Positions 1 to 6,822 are shown, numbered from the stretch's first letter. The stretch is DNA of 13,532 nt from UBA4729 sp039931245 (GCA_039931245.1 JBDTSH010000029.1:1-13532); one strand, 5' to 3'. Program-made: numbers and translations. Notes: generated from the letters alone by a model not told the origin.

Positions 1-47
1 TAATTCCTAATTCCTAATTCCTAATTCCTAATTCCTAATTCCTAATT
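1..47. repeat. Heptanucleotide tandem repeat (TAATTCC)n
   Basis: Six perfect consecutive copies of TAATTCC run from base 1 to 42, followed by a partial copy (TAATT, 43-47). The array begins at the window edge, so its full length is unknown. It lies downstream of the CPBP protease gene, whose stop is at 113-115; read on the strand of that gene the unit is GGAATTA. Short tandem heptamers of this kind are known in some bacteria as strand-slippage-prone intergenic repeats, but no function can be read from the sequence. Bases 48-112 between the array and the gene hold nothing recognisable. Confidence 0.95.
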
Positions 48-112
48 ATTGTACCCTAGAACTGCTTCTTCCAGCCGCAAATTCTGCATAATAGGCCGAA
101 ACACTTCGAGTC

Positions 113-907
113 CTAGTGGAGGCGTAGAATAAATAGTGCCAAGAAAGCAACGCCATTTTTAATCGTATGCAGTGTAATGCCGGCCCACAAGCTTCCCGTC
201 CGTTCACGCAGCCCGATGAGCACCAAAGACAAGATAAACGTGTCAAGAGCAGCAATGTAAAGCGGCCCGGCCGCCCCTCCCTCCGGCAAGTGGGCGCTGG
301 CAAAGATGGCACTTGTGACAATAACGGCGGCCATGGTCGGCAGCCCCTTCTTAAGGCTGCTATACAGGAAACCTCGGACCAAAATTTCTTCGGTAATCGG
401 TGGCAATATAACGAGACTGATGAAAGTCAGAATTAAAGGCGCAACCCCATTGACGTTATTGAACCCTATCTCTTGGGTTTGCGTGATGTTTAAAGTGGGG
501 ATGAAGTGCGTCGCCAGTTTCACTGAAAGGAGATACACGCCGTAGTACAACGGCGTGGCTAGTAAACCATAGCCCAGGTCTCGCCAGCGTGGTCGAAGGA
601 GACCAATTACGTTAAAAGTGGCATGGTGCTTACGCAAATACCAGTATAAGGCCCCCAGCGTAAACCCTTCTGCCGCCGCAACAAATACAAATTGGCCAAT
701 GATTGAGCTTTGTAGCCAAGCGCTGGCCTGAAGGGGGCTCCATTGACGGAGAGTCGGGTAGATAAGGGCAACTAAACTCCCAAAAACTTGTGAAGCGTAG
801 TAAATTAGAATGATAAAAATGACCGCGAACCACGGATTCCAGGTCACTCCCTTACTAACCGCGGGGGATTCTAGGGAAGAGTCAGTAGTTTTGTTGTCAA
901 TCCTCAA
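113..907 (-). CDS. CPBP family intramembrane metalloprotease (Rce1/Abi-like)
   Basis: A 264-aa polytopic protein with about seven hydrophobic segments (roughly residues 26-52, 67-90, 110-133, 155-172, 190-206, 214-233, 240-262). The three CPBP signature motifs are all present: EExxxR (E173, E174, R178), FxxxH (F202, H206) and HxxxN (H247, N251). In this family these polar residues form an intramembrane active site related to eukaryotic Rce1; bacterial members are linked to peptide maturation, bacteriocin self-immunity or surface-protein processing, and the substrate here is unknown. The start is TTG, preceded by AGGGA about 9 nt upstream on the coding strand; no in-frame ATG lies nearby that would preserve the first helix. 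It starts 24 bp after the rseP stop, so the two proteases are probably co-transcribed. It ends in TAG. Family assignment is confident; the biological role is not. Confidence 0.9.
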   Translation of the reverse strand: MRIDNKTTDSSLESPAVSKGVTWNPWFAVIFIILIYYASQVFGSLVALIYPTLRQWSPLQASAWLQSSIIGQFVFVAAAEGFTLGALYWYLRKHHATFNVIGLLRPRWRDLGYGLLATPLYYGVYLLSVKLATHFIPTLNITQTQEIGFNNVNGVAPLILTFISLVILPPITEEILVRGFLYSSLKKGLPTMAAVIVTSAIFASAHLPEGGAAGPLYIAALDTFILSLVLIGLRERTGSLWAGITLHTIKNGVAFLALFILRLH

Positions 908-931
908 GCGAGCGTGTCCCTATTAGCTATG

Positions 932-2095
932 TTAGAAAAAACGTCGAATATCTACGACCGTTATGGCGATAATGAGCAGCATGAGCGTCGCAAAGCCCGC
1001 CAGGTTGATGGCTTCTTCTCGCTTTGGGCTGAGCGGCCGGTGCAAGGCTCGGGTGATGAGTGTGATCCACAAACGACCCCCATCGAGCGCCGGGATTGGT
1101 AGAATGTTCATGATTGCCAAGGTTAACGAAATAACAGCGATTATGAGCAACATAAACTGATAACCGAGCAGGCTGCCGTCTTTAAGTACGACAAAAATGC
1201 CGACTGGCCCCGAAACTTGACTGGCTGCCGAGGTCTGACCGTGTTGCCGTGCAGTGGCGTTCCCTGTCGCCGCACCGGCAAAAATGCTACCGAGGCCGCC
1301 GAGTGCGTGACCTAGACCCTGAAATGTTAATTGAGTTAGTTGCGCACTAAAGCCCACTGCCACCACAGGTGCCGACCAGGTTGAACGCTGCAAACTATAC
1401 TCGACAGGTGCGACTCCAAGATACCCTTTGGGGTTGTCAGTCTTCTTGCTAGCTTCGACTTCGGAAGTAGTTCGGATTTTGGCCTGAGTGTGTTTGGCTT
1501 GACCGGCATGGTTATAGCTGAGTGGTATAGTCTGCCCGGCATATTGTTTAGTAAGCTTGACGAGTTCGGCGCTGGTGGCAACATGATCGGCATTTGGCCC
1601 GACTTGCGTGATCTGGTCCTGGACACTCAGGCCGGCTTTGGCGGCTGGAGATCCAGGCTCAACGTAACTAGCCAGCACTTCTTGCCGAGATATTTTAGTG
1701 TCACTCTTCACGGTGAACTGATTGGGTACGAGTTTTGGCATTCCGATCAACGCTAATGCCGTCAACATAACTAGGGCCACGATGAGGTTCATGACTACAC
1801 CGGCCGCCATTATTTTTGATTTGGCGAGTAAGCTGGCAGCGCCAAAACTACCAGGTTCAACATCGCTATCGTGTTCGCCCTTCAGCTTGACGAAACCACC
1901 GAGAGGTAGCGCGTTGATCGTAAAATTCCAACCTGCTTTGGTCTTGTATTTGAACAGGCGTGGCGGGAAAAATATACCAAATTCTTCAACGTCAACACCG
2001 TTGCGGCGAGCCATCAAAAAGTGGCCAAACTCGTGCGCGACGACAAGGCCGATAAACAGCAATATACCCACAATTAATAATAAGATAGACGTCAC
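932..2095 (-). CDS. rseP: RIP metalloprotease RseP (site-2 protease, M50)
   Basis: A 387-aa intramembrane zinc protease. The HExxH motif is in the first transmembrane segment (HEFGH, residues 21-25), and the third zinc ligand lies in the C-terminal motif NxxPxPxLDGG (N330, P333, P335, D338, G339, G340). A single PDZ-like domain occupies about residues 136-210, between helix 2 (about 95-117) and the C-terminal helices (about 311-332 and 365-385). Family members cut membrane-embedded anti-sigma factors or leftover signal peptides after a first periplasmic or extracytoplasmic cut. The start is GTG (2093-2095). A TATACT box ends 7 nt before it and there is no Shine-Dalgarno sequence, suggesting a leaderless mRNA. 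In many bacteria rseP follows frr-uppS-cdsA-dxr; here it lies near frr but those three genes are absent. No anti-sigma factor gene is in the window. It ends in TAA. Confidence 0.95.
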   Translation of the reverse strand: MTSILLLIVGILLFIGLVVAHEFGHFLMARRNGVDVEEFGIFFPPRLFKYKTKAGWNFTINALPLGGFVKLKGEHDSDVEPGSFGAASLLAKSKIMAAGVVMNLIVALVMLTALALIGMPKLVPNQFTVKSDTKISRQEVLASYVEPGSPAAKAGLSVQDQITQVGPNADHVATSAELVKLTKQYAGQTIPLSYNHAGQAKHTQAKIRTTSEVEASKKTDNPKGYLGVAPVEYSLQRSTWSAPVVAVGFSAQLTQLTFQGLGHALGGLGSIFAGAATGNATARQHGQTSAASQVSGPVGIFVVLKDGSLLGYQFMLLIIAVISLTLAIMNILPIPALDGGRLWITLITRALHRPLSPKREEAINLAGFATLMLLIIAITVVDIRRFF

Positions 2096-2102
2096 TTTTT
2101 CT

Positions 2103-2108
2103 AGTATA
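2103..2108 (-). promoter_or_regulatory. Candidate -10 box of rseP, leaderless arrangement
   Basis: On the minus strand TATACT is followed by only 7 nt before the GTG start of rseP, so transcription would begin at or next to the start codon. I see no convincing -35 hexamer at 16-18 bp upstream, which lowers confidence. The same GCTATACTA string occurs in front of the LCP gene at the other end of the window. Confidence 0.5.
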
Positions 2109-2244
2109 GCGTACCTGTTGAAAAAGACCTGAAGTAATCCTTACAATTATCCCACTTTCCTTATGGGATCTTTTATATTCTTCAACTTCCGCAATGCGAG
2201 TATGATAAAACACGTTTAATAACGTATCCGCACCGCCGCAATGT

Positions 2245-2703
2245 TCAACGTATTGATCTCGCAATAATATTCCATTGGCAACTTTGAGGTGCAGTGATTA
2301 TTACGTAATACTGCTTTCCCTCACTAGGGTAAATCTTATTTCCGTAGCCACTTTCTTGGCCTCGTAGGCTAACCGCATTGCTGTAAATGATTTGGGGCGG
2401 CTGCATGATATCTATAGAGAAGTCACTTGATTTTGTAGCTTCAGGGCAACTGAAATCAAAATATAGATCCCAATCGGATATGGGCTTAAACAGCTCACTA
2501 CGGCCGGTTCCGGATCCACGCAACTGTGCCTCTGTTCTGCCATTGGCAGTCACCGTGTAGGGCCGAGAGACAAATGACTTCGGAAGTGGCTTATCCGCCC
2601 ACGGAAGAAACTTGCCCGAGGTGTGCCCTGTCGTGAACCACACCATTAAAAATATCGCGAGTATGCATACAAAAGCTCCTGGCAGAAAATAAGTAAATTT
2701 CAT
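2245..2703 (-). CDS. Membrane-anchored hypothetical protein, probable extracytoplasmic beta-sandwich
   Basis: I do not recognise this 152-aa protein as a named family. Residues 4-23 form one hydrophobic N-terminal segment (signal anchor or uncleaved signal peptide; no lipobox is obvious). The remainder is polar and beta-prone. Two cysteines, C86 (in DFSCPE) and C142 (in APQSCQW), are spaced so that they could form a disulfide in an exported domain. The pattern of a Trp-rich strand, a Cys, a Gly/Tyr-rich turn and a final C-x-W resembles small beta-sandwich domains seen in Gram-positive exported lipoproteins; that is an impression, not a match. The ATG start has no clear Shine-Dalgarno sequence. 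The stop is TGA. It lies 99 bp downstream of frr and 149 bp upstream of rseP on the same strand. Confidence 0.7.
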   Translation of the reverse strand: MKFTYFLPGAFVCILAIFLMVWFTTGHTSGKFLPWADKPLPKSFVSRPYTVTANGRTEAQLRGSGTGRSELFKPISDWDLYFDFSCPEATKSSDFSIDIMQPPQIIYSNAVSLRGQESGYGNKIYPSEGKQYYVIITAPQSCQWNIIARSIR

Positions 2704-2775
2704 TAAAGGGCAGCTGTAGCAAAAGTAACCGTCTTTAGCTTGGTCACTTCGGGTATGTCATATAGTTATTCTCAT

Positions 2776-2781
2776 TTTATA
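2776..2781 (-). promoter_or_regulatory. Weak candidate -10 box upstream of the 2245-2703 gene
   Basis: TATAAA (minus strand, within GATATAAAAT) lies 72 nt upstream of the ATG. A TTGTAA hexamer is 13-15 bp further upstream, which is shorter than the optimal spacing. Read-through from frr is an equally good explanation because I see no terminator after frr. Confidence 0.25.
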
Positions 2782-2802
2782 TCCCCTGGAAAAGTTACAA
2801 GA

Positions 2803-3366
2803 CTAGAGGCTCATGATTTCAAACTCTTTAGCGCGGGCACTCGCTTCAACTTCAAGGCGAGCCTTCGTCATAGCATCGTCGACTCGCTTTTCGAGACGTT
2901 TAGCCTCGTCCTCGCCGAGTTGCTTGTCTTTTTTGAGTTTGCCGATAGCGTCGAGAGCGTCATGACGAGCGTCACGCAACCGTACCATACAGTCTTCTTG
3001 GCGCTGACCAACCTGCTTAGCGATGTCGCGGCGACGATCTTCGGTGAGGGCTGGAATTGGGATACGAACAATCCGGCCATCGTCACTTGGATTGAGTCCA
3101 AGGGCTTGATTATTGCGAATTGCCGTCGTGATTGCCTGAATAGTACTAGGGTCAAAGGGCGAGATCTGAATCAATTGTGCTTCGGGCGCCGTAACGGTTG
3201 CTACTTGATTAAGCGGTGTCGGAACCCCATAAGCTTCGACCATCACCCCATCAAGCATTGCAGAACTTGCGCGGCCGGTTCTTAGACTTTTTAAATCGGT
3301 AGAGAACCGCTCTAAGCTATGGGTAAATTTTGTTTGTGCTTGTTCGGTAATGCTGGTTGGATTCAT
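2803..3366 (-). CDS. frr: Ribosome recycling factor
   Basis: A 187-aa protein of the usual family length (about 185 aa). It works with EF-G to split the post-termination 70S ribosome. Family landmarks are visible: the LRTGRAS segment near residues 28-34, the YGVPTPLNQ loop at about 46-54, the ISPFDPSTIQAI strand-helix at about 68-79, LGLNPSDDG at about 89-97, and the long C-terminal charged helix with the LTEDRRRDI signature. The ATG at 3364-3366 has a Shine-Dalgarno AGAGG 5 nt upstream. It has its own promoter (3389-3417) and is separated from tsf by a strong terminator. The usual neighbour pyrH (UMP kinase) is not between tsf and frr. It ends in TAG. Confidence 0.97.
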   Translation of the reverse strand: MNPTSITEQAQTKFTHSLERFSTDLKSLRTGRASSAMLDGVMVEAYGVPTPLNQVATVTAPEAQLIQISPFDPSTIQAITTAIRNNQALGLNPSDDGRIVRIPIPALTEDRRRDIAKQVGQRQEDCMVRLRDARHDALDAIGKLKKDKQLGEDEAKRLEKRVDDAMTKARLEVEASARAKEFEIMSL

Positions 3367-3388
3367 ATGTTCCTCTTATTATCTATTA

Positions 3389-3417
3389 ATCATAGGTAAT
3401 AATATCTGTTTCGTCTA
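3389..3417 (-). promoter_or_regulatory. Candidate sigma70-type promoter of frr
   Basis: On the minus strand TAGACG (3412-3417) is separated by exactly 17 bp from TATGAT (3389-3394), placing the transcription start about 16 nt upstream of the frr ATG, with room for the AGAGG ribosome binding site. It lies just downstream of the tsf terminator, as expected for a separate transcription unit. Confidence 0.6.
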
Positions 3418-3437
3418 GCGATCATTCGACGAACCAA

Positions 3438-3467
3438 AAAAAACACCGGCCATATCCGGTGTTTTTT
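3438..3467. terminator. Bidirectional rho-independent terminator between tsf and frr
   Basis: A perfect inverted repeat: AAAAAACACCGG (3438-3449) pairs with CCGGTGTTTTTT (3456-3465 plus the T tract to 3467) around a 6-nt loop CCATAT. The G/C core is followed by a T run on the plus strand and, because of eight A residues at 3436-3443, by a T8 run on the minus strand. Its position 19 bp after the tsf stop shows it closes the rpsB-tsf unit. Confidence 0.93.
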
Positions 3468-3485
3468 GATATGAAAGGATTGTTT

Positions 3486-4079
3486 TTAGGCGACTTCGCC
3501 GAGAGCGATGCGTGCAAAGCGGCGCACAACAATGTTCTCGCCGAGGCGAGCATTATGCTCTTTAACATAATCTCCGACAGTAATGTCGGGATTCTTCACG
3601 AATGGCTGATCAAGCAAGCAGCGCTCAGCAAAGTGTTTTTTGAGTTGACCATCAACAATCTTTTCGATCATGTCGGCCGGCTTGCCGTCGGCCGTGGCCC
3701 TTTCAATAAACTCAGCTTTGACTTTGGCTTGCTCATCAGCTGGAATCTCATCGTGACTCAAATATTGTGGAGCCGAAGCCGCAATGTGCATGGCAACGTC
3801 TTTGACAAGTGTAGTGAATATTTCATTGCGAGCCACAAAGTCGGTTTCGCAGTTGATTTCGACCAGCACGCCGATACGACTGTCGTGGTTATAGGTTCCG
3901 ACGACGCCAGCTCGAGCTTCACGTTCACCGCGCTTATCAGCTTTGGTCAGGCCTTTTTTTCGCATGGCTTCAAGTGCTTTATCGAAGTCGCCATTGGCTG
4001 TCTCTAAAGCGGCCTTGGCATCAGTCAGCCCCACACCTGTTAAGTCTTTGAGGCGCTTTATTTCTGTAATGTCTGCCAT
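3486..4079 (-). CDS. tsf: Elongation factor Ts, short form
   Basis: A 197-aa nucleotide-exchange factor for EF-Tu. The N-terminal UBA-like domain is at residues 1-45, with DLTGVGLTDAKAALE at about 12-26. The EF-Tu contact motif TDFVARN is at residues 79-85. The C-terminal part (about 165-197) keeps the ITVGDYVKE and FARIALGE elements. The length is close to the roughly 196-aa Thermus-type protein and well below the roughly 283-aa E. coli form, so the extra core subdomain and coiled-coil are reduced. The start is ATG at 4077-4079, because a perfect AAGGAG stands 6 nt upstream; a TTG 18 nt further upstream would place the ribosome binding site inside the gene. It lies 143 bp after rpsB and is probably co-transcribed with it. 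It ends in TAA. Confidence 0.96.
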   Translation of the reverse strand: MADITEIKRLKDLTGVGLTDAKAALETANGDFDKALEAMRKKGLTKADKRGEREARAGVVGTYNHDSRIGVLVEINCETDFVARNEIFTTLVKDVAMHIAASAPQYLSHDEIPADEQAKVKAEFIERATADGKPADMIEKIVDGQLKKHFAERCLLDQPFVKNPDITVGDYVKEHNARLGENIVVRRFARIALGEVA

Positions 4080-4222
4080 ATATATCTCCTTAGTCAATTG
4101 TTTGATATTTTAGATGCCTACGTCAGATTTATTTGTCGCTTTTGCCACCGATAAACCGAAACCTGGACGCAGTTTGCTTACAGGGCTCCGAACGTCCGAA
4201 GTGCCCTATCGAGATGTCTTGC

Positions 4223-4978
4223 TTATTTTACGGGTGTAGCGGGAACTGGAGCTTCAGCATCGGCTTTATCGTCACCGGCCTTTTTAGCGGCCATAGCCTT
4301 GCCTGTTTCGATGGCAGACTTGAGGTAATCAGCAATTAGTTGGATCGTCTTGATGGCGTCGTCGTTAGCAGGGATTGGATACTTAACCAGGCTGGGGTCA
4401 GCATTAGTATCGGTGATTGCCACGATCGGTACTTTGAGAATGGTTGCTTCACGGACAGCATTAGTATCGTGAGTGATATCAACTACAAAAACAGCACCAA
4501 GGCGAGCGGCCATATCTTTGATGCCACCATACAAAACGTTCATTTGATCTATTTCCTCTTGGAAGCGCTGCATTTCGAGCTTGTTATACTTAGCAGCGAT
4601 TTCACCTGAAGCCATGCGCTCCTCTAAATCCTTCAGATGCTTCACGCGACCACCGATAGTATTGCTGTTGGTGAGCATGCCGCCGAGCCAACGTTCGGTG
4701 ACATATGGCATGTTAGTGTCGACCGCTAGCTTTTTGATTATGTCTTGGCTTTGACGTTTAGTGCCCACCAGTAAAACTTGCTTACCATGAGACGTAATGT
4801 CCGTAATAAAGTTGAGGGCCTCTTCGAGGTTCACGACCGTCTTTGTCAGGTCAATAATGTGCGTTCCACCACGCTTAGAGTGGATATACTGGGCCATTTT
4901 GGGGTGCCAGCGGCTGGTCTTGTGACCGAAGTGCGCGCCCGCTTCTAATAATTTTTTAATATCGACGTCGACCGCCAT
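4223..4978 (-). CDS. rpsB: 30S ribosomal protein S2
   Basis: A 251-aa S2 protein of ordinary length. Conserved blocks are the N-terminal LLEAGAHFGHKTSRWHPKM (residues 10-28), the HIIDLTKT strand at about 40-47, the ERWLGGMLTN block near residue 100, and the C-terminal VPIVAITDTNADP and YPIPANDDA segments that finish the Rossmann-like fold. The last 25 residues are an Ala/Lys/Asp/Pro-rich tail typical of rapidly varying S2 C-termini. The ATG is preceded by AAAGGA at 8 nt. It is the first gene of an rpsB-tsf unit ended by the terminator at 3438-3467. I find no near-consensus promoter in the 347-bp upstream region; candidates there are weak. It ends in TAA. Confidence 0.97.
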   Translation of the reverse strand: MAVDVDIKKLLEAGAHFGHKTSRWHPKMAQYIHSKRGGTHIIDLTKTVVNLEEALNFITDITSHGKQVLLVGTKRQSQDIIKKLAVDTNMPYVTERWLGGMLTNSNTIGGRVKHLKDLEERMASGEIAAKYNKLEMQRFQEEIDQMNVLYGGIKDMAARLGAVFVVDITHDTNAVREATILKVPIVAITDTNADPSLVKYPIPANDDAIKTIQLIADYLKSAIETGKAMAAKKAGDDKADAEAPVPATPVK

Positions 4979-5325
4979 ATGTTTGATCCTTTCTCTTCGT
5001 CAAGGGGGCTCCACCTGCCCTGCACGGGTTGAGATAGAGAGGAATGATTCCCAAGACTGATTAATTGTTACTCTTTCTACCTTAACAGATACGGATTAAT
5101 TGCGCAACAGATACGGAAGGCAATTCTGCTCCAACTGCCGGCAATCGAGGCGGAAACTATCAGTGCGAGAAACTTAATTGTTGGCCAACATACAGACGTG
5201 ACAGATAATGACGCTTGTCTGGGATGTCTAAAAAACCATCTGTACTCCGATAATATCTATTGTTCTACCGAAAAGTAGATCACCCCGCCATTCTCAACTA
5301 TCATGGTAGCCTCTACTAATTGGGT
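4979..5325. other. Intergenic region: rpsB leader and 3' flank of the metalloprotease gene
   Basis: No open reading frame worth reporting lies in these 347 bp. The 50 bp next to rpsB carry a G/C-rich leader able to fold as GGGC-AGGTGGA-GCCC (minus strand; 5006-5020) or alternatively to pair CCC with GGG (5018-5028). Further upstream is a direct repeat (5084-5117). The metalloprotease gene has no obvious terminator: a short CTAC/GTAG hairpin near 5265-5278 and a T6 run near 5230 are not arranged as a canonical terminator. Confidence 0.6.
5084..5117. repeat. Direct 12-bp repeat with 22-bp period upstream of rpsB
   Basis: AACAGATACGGA occurs perfectly at 5084-5095 and again at 5106-5117, a centre spacing of 22 bp or about two helical turns. 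It lies 106-139 bp upstream of the rpsB start codon. Paired sites on the same DNA face are a common layout for transcription-factor binding, but a small tandem duplication is equally possible. Confidence 0.6.
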
Positions 5326-6768
5326 TTAAACTACCTGCCGATTTTCTTCTAGCACTCCTTGGCCTTGCAGCGTGGCAATAAGTTTATCGGCATAAATTGC
5401 TCCTGACCACGTGCTAGATTGACTAAACATTTCCATCGTAGCCTCATAGAGCTCTTTCAAGATTGGTCGACCACCCCATTTATTGGTCAAAAACTCATCA
5501 AACCCACTTATGTCACCTTCAACCATCGTTGAAATCACATACGTCAAATCGTCCTTGTTGACAGTTCCCTCGCCTTCGGGACCACCCAATAATACCCCGT
5601 ATACGTGCCGAAATGCGGCGTAATCTTTTGAAGCCGTGTCAGACTCTAGTCCTCGTTCGCTTCTTAACTCAGGATTTACGATCTCGGGAGAACCATGCAA
5701 AAGAGCTTGCGCCATATGCTCATTGTAGCCTTCGTTTAGCGTGGTAAACAAAGCATCTCTGGCCTTGGTGGTCCTGAGATCAAACGCTATCCCCTTGTCA
5801 CCTACAAGGCCCAGCGATTTTTCAAATGCTGGCATATTAACCCCCGCGAAAGAGTGACCAAATTCATGAACAGTCACCTCTTGATTTGCGCCAATAGGCA
5901 ACACTATTGAATTGTTCTCAAACAATGATGTATAGTTCGCACCGCCGAAACTATCAGCGGTCTGGCTAAATGGAGAAAAAAAGTTTACCTTAGCTTTCTT
6001 TACTGTTCTCTCTAGGTGCTTCTGGTGTTTCGTGTCAATCCAGCCTTCAGCCATCGCTTGACCAACCTTGTTTGAATAGTTTTGTTTCATAGCTTCAACT
6101 GTCTGTTGGCGAGTCTCAGGATTCGAAAGGCTTACTACTTCACTGTTATACCACTGAGCAAAGTTTTCTTTTTGAGACTTGGTTGCGCCTTTTGCTAACC
6201 AGGCAACCCAGGATTTTGTCAAGCCGTCACGCTCCTTAGCATTCCGCAAAACTGATGGAATCGTGAGATTTTTAAACGTAAACTCTTGATTCTCCCTTCC
6301 AGTGTGCTTACTTAAAAATGAATCAAATTCACTTGTTCTTGCCTCAATATACTCAGTGGCCGCTGACTCAGTTTTAACTTCTGAGGCAAGCTTCAGTTCT
6401 ACCTTCAAGGTTCGATCTAGAGACTGTGTTCTTTTAGGCACAGTCGTGCCAAACTTACCTTCCACGAGATCAATTCCAAGTTTACGCCTGAGATCCTTAC
6501 GCTCAAATGGAGTCGGCAAGTCTATCTCAATTGGTCCGCCTACGGTTGTAGCTGTATATAGTTCTGTACCAACAGCGAGCCGACCGATATTGTAAGCATC
6601 GACCGCCAGCGACTGACGCTCATACGTTTTAACTGCTTCATTCGTGGTCAGAGCATCAAGGTAGAGGCTTCGATGCTCCACGATTGGAGGCGGACCCATC
6701 GTCGGCACCACGTTACCTGACGAATATGGCGAGATCGGATGTGATTCGAATGGGTTTTCTGCGGTCAT
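5326..6768 (-). CDS. HExxH zinc-metalloprotease-like protein of unknown function
   Basis: A 480-aa soluble protein with no signal peptide or membrane segment, not recognised as a named family. The catalytic signature is VTVHEFGHSF (HExxH at 301-305). About 40 residues later comes NEGYNEHMAQ (345-354), whose E346 or E350 would be the third zinc ligand of a gluzincin-type site. The first 260 residues are rich in charged and helical segments (Lys/Glu-rich at about 110-145 and 175-260) and contain no motif I know. After the metal site there is an alpha-helical C-terminal region of about 120 residues. The ATG start has no clear Shine-Dalgarno sequence; an extended -10 (TGC-TATTAT) lies 45 nt upstream. 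It is transcribed divergently from rpmE and ends in TAA. A cytosolic peptidase or a protein exported by a non-Sec route are both possible. Confidence 0.75.
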   Translation of the reverse strand: MTAENPFESHPISPYSSGNVVPTMGPPPIVEHRSLYLDALTTNEAVKTYERQSLAVDAYNIGRLAVGTELYTATTVGGPIEIDLPTPFERKDLRRKLGIDLVEGKFGTTVPKRTQSLDRTLKVELKLASEVKTESAATEYIEARTSEFDSFLSKHTGRENQEFTFKNLTIPSVLRNAKERDGLTKSWVAWLAKGATKSQKENFAQWYNSEVVSLSNPETRQQTVEAMKQNYSNKVGQAMAEGWIDTKHQKHLERTVKKAKVNFFSPFSQTADSFGGANYTSLFENNSIVLPIGANQEVTVHEFGHSFAGVNMPAFEKSLGLVGDKGIAFDLRTTKARDALFTTLNEGYNEHMAQALLHGSPEIVNPELRSERGLESDTASKDYAAFRHVYGVLLGGPEGEGTVNKDDLTYVISTMVEGDISGFDEFLTNKWGGRPILKELYEATMEMFSQSSTWSGAIYADKLIATLQGQGVLEENRQVV

Positions 6769-6813
6769 TTTGGTTTTAGCTTATCTTTTTGTTGTTTTGT
6801 CGTTCCTGAACTA

Positions 6814-6822
6814 ATAATAGCA
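6814..6822 (-). promoter_or_regulatory. Extended -10 element of the metalloprotease gene
   Basis: On the minus strand TGC-TATTAT fits an extended -10 (TGn followed by a -10 hexamer). No good -35 is visible 17 bp upstream, which is tolerated by extended -10 promoters. The predicted leader of about 38 nt is A-rich and lacks a Shine-Dalgarno sequence. Confidence 0.45.

Noticed and set aside
105..118. TTCGAGTCC resembling a tRNA T-loop
   Set aside because: Flanking bases do not form a T-stem and no acceptor or anticodon arm is present; it overlaps the end of the CPBP gene.
1722..2132. 136-codon plus-strand open frame
   Set aside because: Antisense shadow of the N-terminal part of rseP.
2158..2181. 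ATCCCA/TGGGAT hairpin between the hypothetical gene and rseP
   Set aside because: Followed by a T-rich stretch only on the plus strand, where no gene is present; on the coding strand it lacks a T tail, so it is not called as a terminator.
2758..2775. Minus-strand AGGGG followed by a 5-codon frame (MRITI)
   Set aside because: Too short to support as a gene and not linked in frame to anything; may be chance upstream of the 2245-2703 gene.
2740..3285. 181-codon plus-strand open frame
   Set aside because: It lies opposite frr, whose protein is unmistakable; the composition follows from the frr codons and there is no ribosome binding site.
3459..4007. 182-codon plus-strand open frame
   Set aside because: Antisense shadow of tsf; it also starts inside the terminator stem region.
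4080..4097. TTG start giving tsf six extra residues
   Set aside because: The AAGGAG ribosome binding site would be inside the extension; ATG at 4077-4079 is correctly spaced and matches family N-termini.
4182..4207. AGGGC/GCCCT stem between rpsB and tsf
   Set aside because: Only five pairs around a 16-nt loop and no T tail; too weak to call an attenuator.
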